Below are positions 29,336 through 39,078 of a stretch of DNA of 64,000 nt, piece by piece; position 1 is the stretch's first letter, and every line of letters starts with the position of its first letter. Under the pieces are notes generated by a model. It searched no databases. It saw nothing but the letters and a program-made list of their open reading frames with translations, and was not told the origin of the DNA. Location: positions 124,001 to 188,000 of the forward strand of contig NZ_FNEQ01000007.1 in the NCBI RefSeq assembly GCF_900100205.1. The letters are read 5' to 3'. The DNA is from Duganella sp. OV510 (GTDB lineage: Bacteria; Pseudomonadota; Gammaproteobacteria; Burkholderiales; Burkholderiaceae_D). Made by a program: the position numbers and the translations under genes.

Positions 29336-30252
29336 CCCACTGGTTCCGTCAACACCGCTACGCGATGGCCGCCGCGCTGGTCCACCTGCGCCGTTCGCCC
29401 GGCGGCTTCCTGTTCAATATACTGGTGGTGGCGATTGCGCTGGCTCTGCCCTTCATGGGCGTGACCTTGCTGGACAATGTGCGGCCGATGTCGGAAACGC
29501 TGTCGGTCGATCCGGAAATCTCGGTGTTCCTGAAACAGGAGACGCCGCGCGAGCAGGCCGAGGCGCTGGCGGTGCAACTGCGCCAGACCGTGCACGACAA
29601 GCAGGCCAAGATCATCTTCACCCCGCGCGAAAAGGCGCTGGACAACCTGAAGGATAAAAACGGCCTGGCCGATGTGCTGGCCACGCTGGGCGACAACCCG
29701 CTGCCGGACAGCTATGTGCTGAAGCTGGACGCCTTCCGCAACGCCGAGGCCGGCGGCGACGTCGACCAACTGGCCGAGCAGATCCGCGCGCTGCCGGGCG
29801 TCGACACGGTGCAGGTCGATTCGGCCTGGGTCAAGCGGCTGGCGGCGCTGATCAACATCCTGCGCCTGGCGCTGCTGCTGCTGGCGGCGACCCTGGGCAC
29901 GGTGGTGGTGGCGGTAATTTTCAACACCATCCGCCTGCAGGTGCTGACGCAGCGCGAAGAAATCCTGGTGTCCAAGCTGATCGGCGCCACCGACAGCTTC
30001 ATCCACCGCCCCTTCTATTACACCGGCGCGCTGCTGGGCGTGTGCGCCGGCGGCCTGGCGCTGGGCGCGGTGACGCTGGCACTGGGTCCGCTGAACACTG
30101 CTATTGCTGAATTTGCAAGACTGTACGCCTCCGAATTCCACCTGACCCCGCTACAGCCGCTGATGATGCTGGCACTGCTGGCGCTGTCCGCCACACTTGG
30201 CCTGATCGGCGCCCGCCTGTCGGTCCGCCGCCATACCGCTCGCCTGAACTAA
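29332..30252 (+). CDS. ftsX: Cell division protein FtsX
   Basis: 306 residues. Cytoplasmic N-terminus, a first span at about 25-44, a periplasmic domain to about 175 (containing SVDPEISVFLKQETPREQAEAL and PLPDSYVLKLD), then three further spans with the conserved cytoplasmic EEILVSKLIGATDSFIHRPF loop, the FtsX/MacB-fold signature. Partner of FtsE, with which it overlaps by 4 bp. Confidence 0.96.
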   Translation: MTHWFRQHRYAMAAALVHLRRSPGGFLFNILVVAIALALPFMGVTLLDNVRPMSETLSVDPEISVFLKQETPREQAEALAVQLRQTVHDKQAKIIFTPREKALDNLKDKNGLADVLATLGDNPLPDSYVLKLDAFRNAEAGGDVDQLAEQIRALPGVDTVQVDSAWVKRLAALINILRLALLLLAATLGTVVVAVIFNTIRLQVLTQREEILVSKLIGATDSFIHRPFYYTGALLGVCAGGLALGAVTLALGPLNTAIAEFARLYASEFHLTPLQPLMMLALLALSATLGLIGARLSVRRHTARLN

Positions 30253-30403
30253 TCCTGCTCCGTGCGTCCGCGCACGGAGTCGCTTCCCTCCCCGGCTTAG
30301 CATGGTTCCCTGCATTAAGCCGGTCCTAAGATCCATCGCGCATCCTAAACACATCGGAAGACCCGATAGTGTTTTTACTATCAGGCCCATAAATTTCGGA
30401 CGA

Positions 30404-30433
30404 TTGGCACTCAACGACAGAGAGTGCTAATAT
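30404..30433 (+). promoter_or_regulatory. CIRCE operator overlapping the rpoH promoter
   Basis: TTGGCACTC-N9-GAGTGCTAA (30404-30430) matches the HrcA operator CIRCE (TTAGCACTC-N9-GAGTGCTAA) at 17 of 18 positions. The same bases form a sigma-70-like promoter: -35 TTGGCA (30404-30409), 18-bp spacer, -10 TAATAT (30428-30433). Bound HrcA would therefore block RNA polymerase directly. The expected transcript starts near 30440, about 50 nt before the rpoH ATG. Confidence 0.9.
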
Positions 30434-30488
30434 ATGTTTGAAAGAGTACAAAAGTGCTCATAAGCAATCTCAAGCGAAGGAAACGAAA

Positions 30489-31376
30489 ATGACTATGATG
30501 TCCGTGGTACCTGCGAATAACAGTGCTCTGGGACTCGGGTTTAGTGGCAACCTGGGTAACCTGGATGCCTACATTTCGGCCGTCAATCGCATGCCGATGC
30601 TGACGCACGACGAAGAAATCTCGCTGGCCAAGCGCCTCAAGGAACAAGCCGACCTCGGCGCCGCCGAGCGCCTGGTGACGTCCCACCTGCGCCTGGTGGT
30701 GTCGATCGCGCGTGGCTACCTGGGCTATGGCCTGCCGCATGGCGACCTGATCCAGGAAGGCAATATCGGCCTGATGAAGGCTGTCAAACGTTTCGACCCT
30801 GACCAGGGCGTGCGCCTGGTGTCCTATGCGATGCACTGGATCAAGGCCGAGATGCACGAATACATCCTGAAGAACTGGCGCCTGGTCAAAGTGGCCACCA
30901 CCAAGGCCCAGCGCAAGCTGTTCTTCAACCTGCGCAGCCACAAGACCGGCCTGGACGCGATGACGCCTGCCCAGATCGACCAACTGGCGAAGACGCTGAA
31001 CGTCAAGCGTGAGGAAGTGATCGAAATGGAAACGCGCCTGAGCGGCCGCGACATCGCGCTGGAATCGCCAACCGATGATGAAGATGACAAGTTTGCGCCG
31101 ATCGCCTACCTGTCGTCGGAAGCGTCAGAGCCGACCCGCGTGCTGGAAGCCGAGCAGGTGACCCGCCTGCAATCGGAAGGCCTGGAAGAAGCGCTGGGCA
31201 AGCTGGACGCCCGTTCGCGCCGCATCATCGAATCGCGCTGGCTGGCCAACGATGACGGTTCGGGTGCCACGCTGCACACGCTGGCGGAAGAATTCGGCGT
31301 CTCGGCCGAGCGCATCCGCCAGATCGAGGCAGCTGCGCTGAAAAAAATGAAGGGCGCGCTGGCCGCCTACGTGTAA
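30489..31376 (+). CDS. rpoH: RNA polymerase heat-shock sigma factor RpoH (sigma-32)
   Basis: 295 residues. It directs transcription of chaperone and protease genes. Regions 1.2-2.4 run from about 25 to 135 (HLRLVVSIARGYLGYGLPHGDLIQEG, MHWIKAEMHEYI). The RpoH box QRKLFFNLR, diagnostic for sigma-32, is at 141-149, and region 4 ends with AEEFGVSAERIRQIEAAALKKM. The ATG at 30489 is chosen on AAGGA upstream; an earlier in-frame ATG at 30438 would sit at the promoter start. Control by HrcA is predicted from the CIRCE element. Confidence 0.97.
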   Translation: MTMMSVVPANNSALGLGFSGNLGNLDAYISAVNRMPMLTHDEEISLAKRLKEQADLGAAERLVTSHLRLVVSIARGYLGYGLPHGDLIQEGNIGLMKAVKRFDPDQGVRLVSYAMHWIKAEMHEYILKNWRLVKVATTKAQRKLFFNLRSHKTGLDAMTPAQIDQLAKTLNVKREEVIEMETRLSGRDIALESPTDDEDDKFAPIAYLSSEASEPTRVLEAEQVTRLQSEGLEEALGKLDARSRRIIESRWLANDDGSGATLHTLAEEFGVSAERIRQIEAAALKKMKGALAAYV

Positions 31377-31396
31377 GCCATCACGCCCTTCCCGGA

Positions 31397-31432
31397 ATGC
31401 CGCCGGCGCCCGCGCCGGCGGCATTTTTTTTT
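31397..31432 (+). terminator. Rho-independent terminator of rpoH
   Basis: A GC-rich 12-bp stem (ATGCCGCCGGCG / CGCCGGCGGCAT) with a 4-nt loop is followed by nine T residues, 20 bp after the rpoH stop. Confidence 0.95.
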
Positions 31433-31528
31433 GCCCCTTCTTTGCGCTAACACTGACCACGCGCCGTTCGTGCGCCACACTCATGGTCTTTTTGTTAAGC
31501 TTGCCTTCAACTGAAGCAGAGGTTGAAC

Positions 31529-32005
31529 ATGAAAAAAACAATATTGCGGCAGCTCATCGTACTGCCCTTGCTGGTGGCCGTCATGGCCACGCTGTACGCC
31601 TGCGGTGCCGCCAAGGGCATCAGCCGCGCCACACCCGCCCCATTCACCAACATCTATGTGTTGACCCAGGGCGCCAGCGCCACCATCGGCGCTGCGGTTG
31701 TCACCGGCGTCGCCGCATCGGCGCCGGTGGTGCGACTGGAACGCGTCAACGACAGTCGTTGCCGCACCGGCATGGTGTGCGTCTGGGCCGGCTACATCAG
31801 CTTCAGCTTTACGCTGAAACAGCCGGATGGCAGCGTCAGCAACTTCGTGCTGTCGAATGATATGCCGGATGGCACGGCCAAAATCAGCCGCAACGGCCTG
31901 ACCTTCACGCTGGATGGCTACGCCCCGCTGCCGGCGCCGGCGAAAGATGAAGTGCCGCCAAATTATCAGGTAAGCTTAAAGGTGAGCAACATTAACTCAC
32001 CTTGA
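31529..32005 (+). CDS. Putative lipoprotein of unknown function
   Basis: About 158 residues. The N-terminus MKKTILRQLIVLPLLVAVMATLYAC is a signal sequence ending in a lipobox-like LYAC, so it is probably a lipoprotein. The mature domain has a disulfide-like pair in DSRCRTGMVCVWAGYISFSF, a CR-x-G-x-x-C-V-W-AG pattern seen in a family of small exported beta-rich proteins without known function. I use the ATG six bases after an alternative TTG; AGAGG precedes it. The stop is 11 bp before the ggt ATG, so the two are probably co-transcribed. Confidence 0.7.
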   Translation: MKKTILRQLIVLPLLVAVMATLYACGAAKGISRATPAPFTNIYVLTQGASATIGAAVVTGVAASAPVVRLERVNDSRCRTGMVCVWAGYISFSFTLKQPDGSVSNFVLSNDMPDGTAKISRNGLTFTLDGYAPLPAPAKDEVPPNYQVSLKVSNINSP

Positions 32006-32016
32006 AGCTTGCCCAC

Positions 32017-33735
32017 ATGACCACCACCCGCACCGTCCTCGTCTCTTCCATTCTTCTTTCCCTGGCGCTGTCAGCCGCCGCAAAAACCCCGGTTGCCACC
32101 GGCACCGGCGGTGCGGTCGCCACCATCAGCGAGCCAGCCTCCAAAGCCGCCATCGCCATCCTCAACCAGGGCGGCAACGCGATTGATGCGGCGGTTGCGG
32201 CAGCGGCCACGCTGGGCGTTACCGATCCATTCAGCTGCGGCATCGGCGGCGGCGGCTTCATGGTGATCTACCTGGCCAAGGACAAGCGCGTGATTACCAT
32301 CGACCACCGCGAAACCGCGCCGGCCAGCTTCACGCCCGGCGTATTCCTCAAGGATGGCAAGGAGCTGGACTTCGAGCAGGTGGTCGCCAGCGGCCGTTCG
32401 GTGGGCGTGCCCGGCACGGTGCGCGGCTGGCACGAGGCGCTGGACCGCTACGGTTCGATGTCGTTGCGGCAGGTGCTGGCGCCAGCCATCGGTGTCGCCA
32501 GCCAGGGCTTCAAGGTCAACGACAACTTTTCCCATCTGGTGCGCGAGAACGAAAGCAAGTTCGCCCGCTTCCCGGCCACCGCCGCGCTGTACCTGAAGGA
32601 CGGCAAGGCCATCGCCGCCGGCAGCACCTTGCGCAATCCAGACCTGGCCAAGGCGTACCGCGAACTGGCGGCCGGCGGCGTCAAGATCTTCTACACCGGC
32701 AAAATGGCGCGCGCGGTGGTTGATGCGGTCAACCGCAACGGCGGCGCGATCACGCTGGCCGATTTGTCCAACTACGAAGCGCGCCTGCGCCAGCCGGTGC
32801 ACAGCACCTATCGCGGCTACGATTTATACGGCATGCCGTTGCCGAGCAGCGGCGGCATCGCCGTCGCCCAGGCGCTGAACATCCTCGAAGGCTACGACCT
32901 CAAGGCGATGCCGCGCGCCAGGGCCGAACACCTGTACCTGGAAGCCAGCCGCCTGGCTTTCGCCGACCGCAATGCCTATCTGGCCGATCCCGAATACGTC
33001 GAAGCGCCGGTGGCTGGCCTGCTCAGCAAGGAATACGCAGCGCGCCGCCGTGAGCTGATCAATCCCGACCAGGCCAGTGTGCACGCACCAGCCGGCGATC
33101 CCTATCCGTTCCAGAACGACGTCAGCGTGCCGCTGCGCGCCAACGCCAACAAGCTGATCGCCGAAGGCGCGCACACCACGCACCTGACAGTGTCCGACAA
33201 GGACGGCAATATCGTCTCCTACACTTACACCATCGAGTCATGGGGCGGCAGCGGCATCGTGGTGCCGGGCTACGGCTTCCTGCTGAATAACGAGATGACC
33301 GACTTCGACTTCTCCGGCCCGGCGCCGAATGTGCCGGAAGCCGGCAAACGGCCGCGCAGCAGCATGTCGCCCACCATCGCCTTCAAGGATGGCAAGCCGG
33401 CGTTCTCGATCGGCAGCCCTGGCGGCGCCACCATCATCACCACGGTGCTGCAGACCATCTTCAACCACATCGACCTGGGCATGAGCATGCCGGATGCGCT
33501 GAACGCGCCACGCCTGTCGGAACGCAATGGCATGGCCACCGATGTGGAACCTGGTTTCCCCGGCAGCGCGCAAGCCAGGGCGCTGGAGAAAACCGGCCAG
33601 CACTGGAGCAAGCAGCCGGAGGAAATCGGCGCCGCCAACGCGCTGGTGTTCAATCCGGACGGCACGGTGACGGCGGTGAGCGAAGGCCAGCGCCATGGCG
33701 TCGGCAGCGCGCTGGTGCAAAAGAGCGCGCACTAG
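32017..33735 (+). CDS. ggt: Gamma-glutamyltransferase
   Basis: 572 residues with signal peptide MTTTRTVLVSSILLSLALSAAA. A periplasmic Ntn-hydrolase that cleaves glutathione and other gamma-glutamyl compounds after splitting itself into two chains. The self-cleavage site and nucleophile is T387 in GAHTTHLTVSDKDG, so the small subunit starts there. GIGGGGFM near the N-terminus and PGGATIITTVLQTIFN in the small subunit are family motifs. I use the ATG at 32017; a TTG at 32002 overlapping the previous stop is an alternative. Confidence 0.95.
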   Translation: MTTTRTVLVSSILLSLALSAAAKTPVATGTGGAVATISEPASKAAIAILNQGGNAIDAAVAAAATLGVTDPFSCGIGGGGFMVIYLAKDKRVITIDHRETAPASFTPGVFLKDGKELDFEQVVASGRSVGVPGTVRGWHEALDRYGSMSLRQVLAPAIGVASQGFKVNDNFSHLVRENESKFARFPATAALYLKDGKAIAAGSTLRNPDLAKAYRELAAGGVKIFYTGKMARAVVDAVNRNGGAITLADLSNYEARLRQPVHSTYRGYDLYGMPLPSSGGIAVAQALNILEGYDLKAMPRARAEHLYLEASRLAFADRNAYLADPEYVEAPVAGLLSKEYAARRRELINPDQASVHAPAGDPYPFQNDVSVPLRANANKLIAEGAHTTHLTVSDKDGNIVSYTYTIESWGGSGIVVPGYGFLLNNEMTDFDFSGPAPNVPEAGKRPRSSMSPTIAFKDGKPAFSIGSPGGATIITTVLQTIFNHIDLGMSMPDALNAPRLSERNGMATDVEPGFPGSAQARALEKTGQHWSKQPEEIGAANALVFNPDGTVTAVSEGQRHGVGSALVQKSAH

Positions 33736-33831
33736 CCAGATAGCAGAGCATGGCTAAGCCGTGATTAAGAATCTGATCACAATATTAGCGCTCGCCATCA
33801 GGCGCGAAAATCACTCACTCGGGGGAAGACA

Positions 33832-34509
33832 ATGAAGAACTGGCTGCGCGCCAATAAAGGCTTTGTGCTGTTCCTGGCGCTGTTCGGCATCTTCCGCACA
33901 GCAGTGGCGGACTGGAATCCTATCCCGTCGGCATCCATGCATCCCAACCTGCTGGAGGGCGATGTGGTGTTCGTCAATCGGCTGGCCTACAACGTCAAGG
34001 TGCCGCTGACCGACATCGTCATCAGCCCGACCGGCGAACCGCAGCGCGGCGACATCGTGACTTTCTCTTCGCCAGCAAATGGCACGCGGCTCATCAAGCG
34101 CATCATCGCCCTGCCCGGCGACCGCGTCGAGATGCGCAACGAAGAACTGAGCATCAACGGCCACCCGGCCGGCTACACCTCGCTCAGTCGCGGCATCGAA
34201 ACCATACACGGCGTTGGCGACCTGGCTGCCGTGCGCGTCGATGAAACGCTGGGCGACACCCGCCACGCCGTCCAGTTCCTGCCGCAGTTGCAGGCACGCC
34301 GCAATTTCGCGCCGCTGGTTGTGCCGCCCGGCCAGTACATGATGTTGGGCGATAACCGCGACAACAGTGAAGACTCGCGCTACATCGGCCTGGTGCCGCG
34401 CGCGCTGCTGATCGGCCGCGCCGAGCGCGTGCTGGCGTCGGCCGACATCACCGGCAACTGGATGCCGCGCACCGAACGCTTCGGCATGAGCCTGCAGCGC
34501 AAGGAGTGA
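33832..34509 (+). CDS. Signal peptidase I (short form)
   Basis: 225 residues with a single N-terminal membrane span (about 9-26). The serine nucleophile is S35 in NPIPSASMHPNL and the general base K89 in RLIKRIIALPGDRVE; MLGDNRDNSEDSRYIG closes the fold. It removes signal peptides at the outer face of the inner membrane. E. coli LepB has two spans and 324 residues; this is a short, one-span form, not next to lepA or rnc, so it is probably a second paralog rather than the housekeeping lepB. GGGGGAAG precedes the ATG. Confidence 0.92.
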   Translation: MKNWLRANKGFVLFLALFGIFRTAVADWNPIPSASMHPNLLEGDVVFVNRLAYNVKVPLTDIVISPTGEPQRGDIVTFSSPANGTRLIKRIIALPGDRVEMRNEELSINGHPAGYTSLSRGIETIHGVGDLAAVRVDETLGDTRHAVQFLPQLQARRNFAPLVVPPGQYMMLGDNRDNSEDSRYIGLVPRALLIGRAERVLASADITGNWMPRTERFGMSLQRKE

Positions 34510-34564
34510 GCGTGACAGCGGTGTTATGATGGCATAGTAAATTCATAACGTTTCCGGTGTCCTC

Positions 34565-35301
<737 letters not shown>

Positions 35302-35305
<4 letters not shown>

Positions 35306-37710
35306 CCGCGCTGCAAACCATCTGGCTGATGACGCGCATGCGCCTGACGCGCCAGCGCAATGTGCTGTTCAATAACCTGTTCCGCTTCAGGCAGAAAAAG
35401 CCACGTGACACCACCGGCGGCAAGCGCAGCAACCTGTGGATACTGACGCTGGTGATGATGGTGTTCATGTGCTTCTCCTTTGTCAGCATGGCCAACAACG
35501 CGGTGTTGAACATGCAGTGCCACCTCGACCCGGCCAGCGAATGCCGCTACACCGACAACCAGGGCGAGCACCACAACGACATGCACACGGCGGAGGAAGA
35601 ACTGGCAACAGCGCCGTTTGCCGCGCCGCTGCTGCACGGGCTGACGATGGAGGTAAGCATCCTGTTCGTCATCGCCGTGCTGCTGCCGCTGGGCAGCAAG
35701 GAGATGGCGCAGCCGGACTGGGATCTGGAATGGCTGGTGACGCTGCCAGTGGAACGCGGCGTGCTGCTATGGGGCCGCGTGCTGGAACGCAGCGCCAGCA
35801 ATATCGCCGGCTGGTTTGCGCTGGTGCCGGCCTACAGCGTGATCGCCTGGCACTCCGGCTACACGTGGAGCGCCTTGCCGATCGCCCTGCTGTCAGCCGT
35901 TGCGCTGTTGCCGCTGGCAGCGCTGCTGTACACGCTGGCCGACACCGGTCTGCGCATGTGGCTTCCCGCTTCGCAGCTGCGCAACCTGCAAGCAGTGACT
36001 GGCTTGCTCAACCTGCCGCTGATCTACTTCGTCATGGCCCTGGGCATGCCCGCAGCGAACGGCTTCGCGATGAACTGGGCGCGTGAGTTTCCATCGTGGG
36101 CCAGCTGGACGCCGCCCGGCCTGGTGCTGCAGGCGATACAGTCGCGCGACCTGGCGCAACTCGCCTCACTGTCAGCGCTGCTGCTGGCGCAGATCCTCTT
36201 GCTGATGTGGACAGGCATGGCGCTGTTGCGTCACCAGTTGCGCCACGGCGTCGTCAACTCCGGCGCCCGCGAGAGCGCGCGCAAGGCCGTGCCGGTCCGC
36301 ACCAGCAGCGTGGGCGCGACGGCGGACGGCGGCCACGCTGTGGCGCGCGGCCCCTATGCGCTGCTGACCGCCGCAGCCGCCGCCATCCTGACGCCGCTGC
36401 AACGCCGCGAACTACGCCTGCTGAGCCGCGACCGCAATTTTCTGTTCCAGACGCTGCTGCTGCCCATCATTATCATCGTCAGCCAGATGGTCTTCAACGG
36501 CAAGCTGAATAGCCTGGAGGAGCTGGGCGAGCACCACACGCTGGCCGCCTCGATCGCTTTCGGCCTCGGCGTCTACGTGCTGATGCTGTCCGCCTTCCAG
36601 ACGCTGAACAACGAAGGCAACGTCCTGTGGCTGCTGTACACCGTGCCGCGTTCCATCGAAAGCGCATTGAAGGAAAAGGCCCGGCTGTGGGGCGTGCTGA
36701 CCATGGTCTATCCCGCCGTGGTGCTGGGCATCAGCGCGTGGTACACCGAACAGTTCGAATGGAATATGCTGGTGCTGCTTCTGCTGGTCGTCGCCGGCAT
36801 CCCGATCTACTCGATGATCGCTGTCTCGCTCGGCGTATTCGCCTGCGATCCGCTGGCGGTGGATGCACGCACGCGCGTTCGGCCAAGCTACGTCTACCTG
36901 TACATGCTGCTGGCCAGCTTCTACACCTACTGCATCTACACCAGCGTGTGGTCGCAGAAGCTGGTGGTGTTGGTGCTGACCGCGTCGATGGCGCTGGCCC
37001 TGTGGCAGAAGGCGCGCGACGCCCTGCCCTACCTGCTCGACCCGGCCGCCGCGCCACCGGCGCGCGTGTCGACGGCGGATGGCCTGATCGCCGCCACCGC
37101 CTTCTTCATCGTGCAAGGCATCGTGCTGATTTTCGCCCGCAAGCTGACCATGCAAAGCATTACCATCGCCTTCGGCATCGCCGGCATCACCGTGTACCTG
37201 TTGATGCGGCTGACTTACTGGCGCAGCAAGGCCGCTGGCGTGCCGGTGATCCTGCGTGGCGCGGACATCGGACTGTCGCTGCGCACGGCGGCCATCGCTG
37301 CCGCCGTAGCCTGCGCCTACGGCGTGGTCTACCTGATCGCCTTGCAGCATTCACCACTGTGGGCAGACCTGCTCAAATCGGCACCTGCATTGCAGGGCGG
37401 CCGCATATGGATCTACGCATTGGCGGTGGTGGCGGCGCCACTGTGCGAGGAATTCATCTTCCGTGGCCTGATCTACGGCGGTCTGCGGCGCTCGATGAAC
37501 GCACCGCAGGCGATGCTGATGAGCGCCGCCATCTTCGCCGTAGTGCACCCGCCGGTATCGATGCTGCCGGTGTTCATCCTCGGCCTGTGCGCTGCGTGGA
37601 CCTATGAGCGCAGCAAAACCCTGCTGGCGCCAATGCTGGTCCACGCCATCTACAACGCCATGGTGTTGTCGATGCAGTATTTTGCTAGCCAGCTTTGGCA
37701 ATCACCTTGA
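35302..37710 (+). CDS. ABC-2 type permease fused to a CPBP intramembrane protease
   Basis: 802 residues. Residues about 1-590 are an ABC permease with many membrane spans in two halves. The last ~200 residues form a CPBP (CAAX/Abi) intramembrane protease with all expected residues: E716-E717-xxx-R721 (EEFIFRG), H749 (FAVVHPP) and H781 (LVHAIYNA). The start at 35302 overlaps the ATPase stop by 4 bp; the longer frame from 35158 lies inside the ATPase gene and is not credible. The product could export a peptide or lipid and process it in the membrane. Its 3' end overlaps the convergent RidA-like gene by 26 bp. Confidence 0.9.
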
Positions 37711-38074
37711 TTTCGAAGTCAAAACCATACAGCCAGGTGACACCAACGCCGGTCAGCGTCGGATGTGGCGCCTCGCCCCAGAACTCCTGCACAATCGGCC
37801 ACACCCGCTCGAAAGTGGATGCCGGATCGACCATGAACACGGTCACGTCGATCACATCGTCAAAGGTCAGGCCGGCCTCCGCCAGGATCGCGTTCAGGTT
37901 CTTGAACGCCAGCCGCACCTGCGCCTCCAGTTCCGGCTCCGGCGCGCCGTCCGGCCGGCTGCCGACCTGCCCCGAGACGAACAGCAGCCCATTCGAGCGG
38001 ATCGCCGGCGAATAGCGGTTACGCTCATACAGCGCTTGGCGGCCAGGCGGGAAAACAACGTCGCGTACAGTCAT
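37685..38074 (-). CDS. RidA (YjgF/YER057c/UK114) family protein
   Basis: 129 residues from the ATG preceded by GAGGAG. The RidA trimeric fold is recognisable from YSPAIRSNGLLFVSGQVG and the DVTVFMVDP region. The catalytic arginine of true RidA imine deaminases, in a (A/S)R-x-x-V context, is not present; the equivalent stretch reads PHPTLTGVGVTWL. It may belong to a Rid subfamily without enamine deaminase activity. It is divergent from the LysR gene (101 bp apart), which suggests that LysR controls it. A longer start 14 codons upstream has no ribosome-binding site. Confidence 0.88.
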   Translation of the reverse strand: MTVRDVVFPPGRQALYERNRYSPAIRSNGLLFVSGQVGSRPDGAPEPELEAQVRLAFKNLNAILAEAGLTFDDVIDVTVFMVDPASTFERVWPIVQEFWGEAPHPTLTGVGVTWLYGFDFEIKVIAKAG

Positions 38075-38175
38075 GGTGAACTCCTCGTTAAGTGATGCCG
38101 CCACTTTAAAAGGCACGCCCCATCCGATCTACGCGCAAGACGTACAATGACTGTTTGCCATTTCCACACAATCCC

Positions 38176-39078
38176 ATGGACAGATTCGACACCCTGCTGG
38201 CCTTTGTGCGCGTGGTGGAAGCCGGCAGCTTCACCAAGGCCGCGCAGACGCTCCACATGAGCAAGACCACCGTATCGCAACTGGTGCAGCAACTGGAAGC
38301 GCGGCTGCAAGTGAAGCTGCTCAACCGCACCACCCGGCAGGTCAACGTTACACCGGAGGGCGCGGCCTACTACGAACGCGTGGCGCGGCTGCTGGGCGAC
38401 CTGCAGGATGCCGACGACGTGCTGGCCGGCGACCTGGCGGCGCCGCGCGGACGCTTGCGCATCGACGTACCCAGTCCGTTCGCGCGGCTGATCCTGATGC
38501 CGGCCCTGCCTGATTTCCACCGGCGCTATCCGGAAATCCAGGTCGTCATGGGCGTCAGCGACCGCAATGTGGATGTCATCGGCGAGAACGTCGATTGCGT
38601 GATACGTGGCGGCGACATCACCGTGCCGTCGCTGGTGGCACGCCGCGTGGCCGACCTTCAGCTGGGCGTCTATGCCTCGCCGGCGTATCTGAGCGAAACC
38701 GGAACGCCGGCGCATCCGGGCGAACTGGATGAAGAACCGCATCGCATGGTCGGCTACCTGCGCTCCAGCAGCGGCACCATCGCGGAGGCGCGCCTGAGGC
38801 TGGGCGATGAAGAGGTGGTCGTCAAAGGCCGTTACGTCGTCGCGGCGGACGATGGCAATGCCTACGTGGCTGCCGGCGTGGCCGGCATGGGTGTGCTGTG
38901 CGTGCCGCGCTACATGGCGCAGCCGCATGTAAAAAAGGGCGAGCTGACTCCCCTGTTCGAGGAGTGGCAACTCGCCCCCATGCCTTTATATCTCGCCTAT
39001 CCGCACAACCGTCACGTCAGCGCCAGGCTGCGCGTGTTCATGCAGTGGATAGACGAACTGGCGTCTCAGTCCTTGTAG
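38176..39078 (+). CDS. LysR-family transcriptional regulator
   Basis: 300 residues. The N-terminal winged helix (MDRFDTLLAFVRVVEAGSFT, AAQTLHMSKTTVSQLVQQLE) is followed by a substrate-binding domain of the type seen in the large CrgA/DmlR-like LysR group (LRIDVPSPFARLILMPALPDF, GVSDRNVDVIGENVDCVIRGG). The start at 38176 gives the canonical MDRFD N-terminus. Likely target is the divergent RidA-like gene. Its last 13 bases overlap the end of the convergent uronate dehydrogenase gene. Confidence 0.93.
   Translation: MDRFDTLLAFVRVVEAGSFTKAAQTLHMSKTTVSQLVQQLEARLQVKLLNRTTRQVNVTPEGAAYYERVARLLGDLQDADDVLAGDLAAPRGRLRIDVPSPFARLILMPALPDFHRRYPEIQVVMGVSDRNVDVIGENVDCVIRGGDITVPSLVARRVADLQLGVYASPAYLSETGTPAHPGELDEEPHRMVGYLRSSSGTIAEARLRLGDEEVVVKGRYVVAADDGNAYVAAGVAGMGVLCVPRYMAQPHVKKGELTPLFEEWQLAPMPLYLAYPHNRHVSARLRVFMQWIDELASQSL

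Noticed and set aside
30258-30279. A hairpin (CTCCGTGCG / CGCACGGAG) after ftsX as an intrinsic terminator.
   Set aside because: There is no T-run behind it; it may only stabilise the mRNA end.
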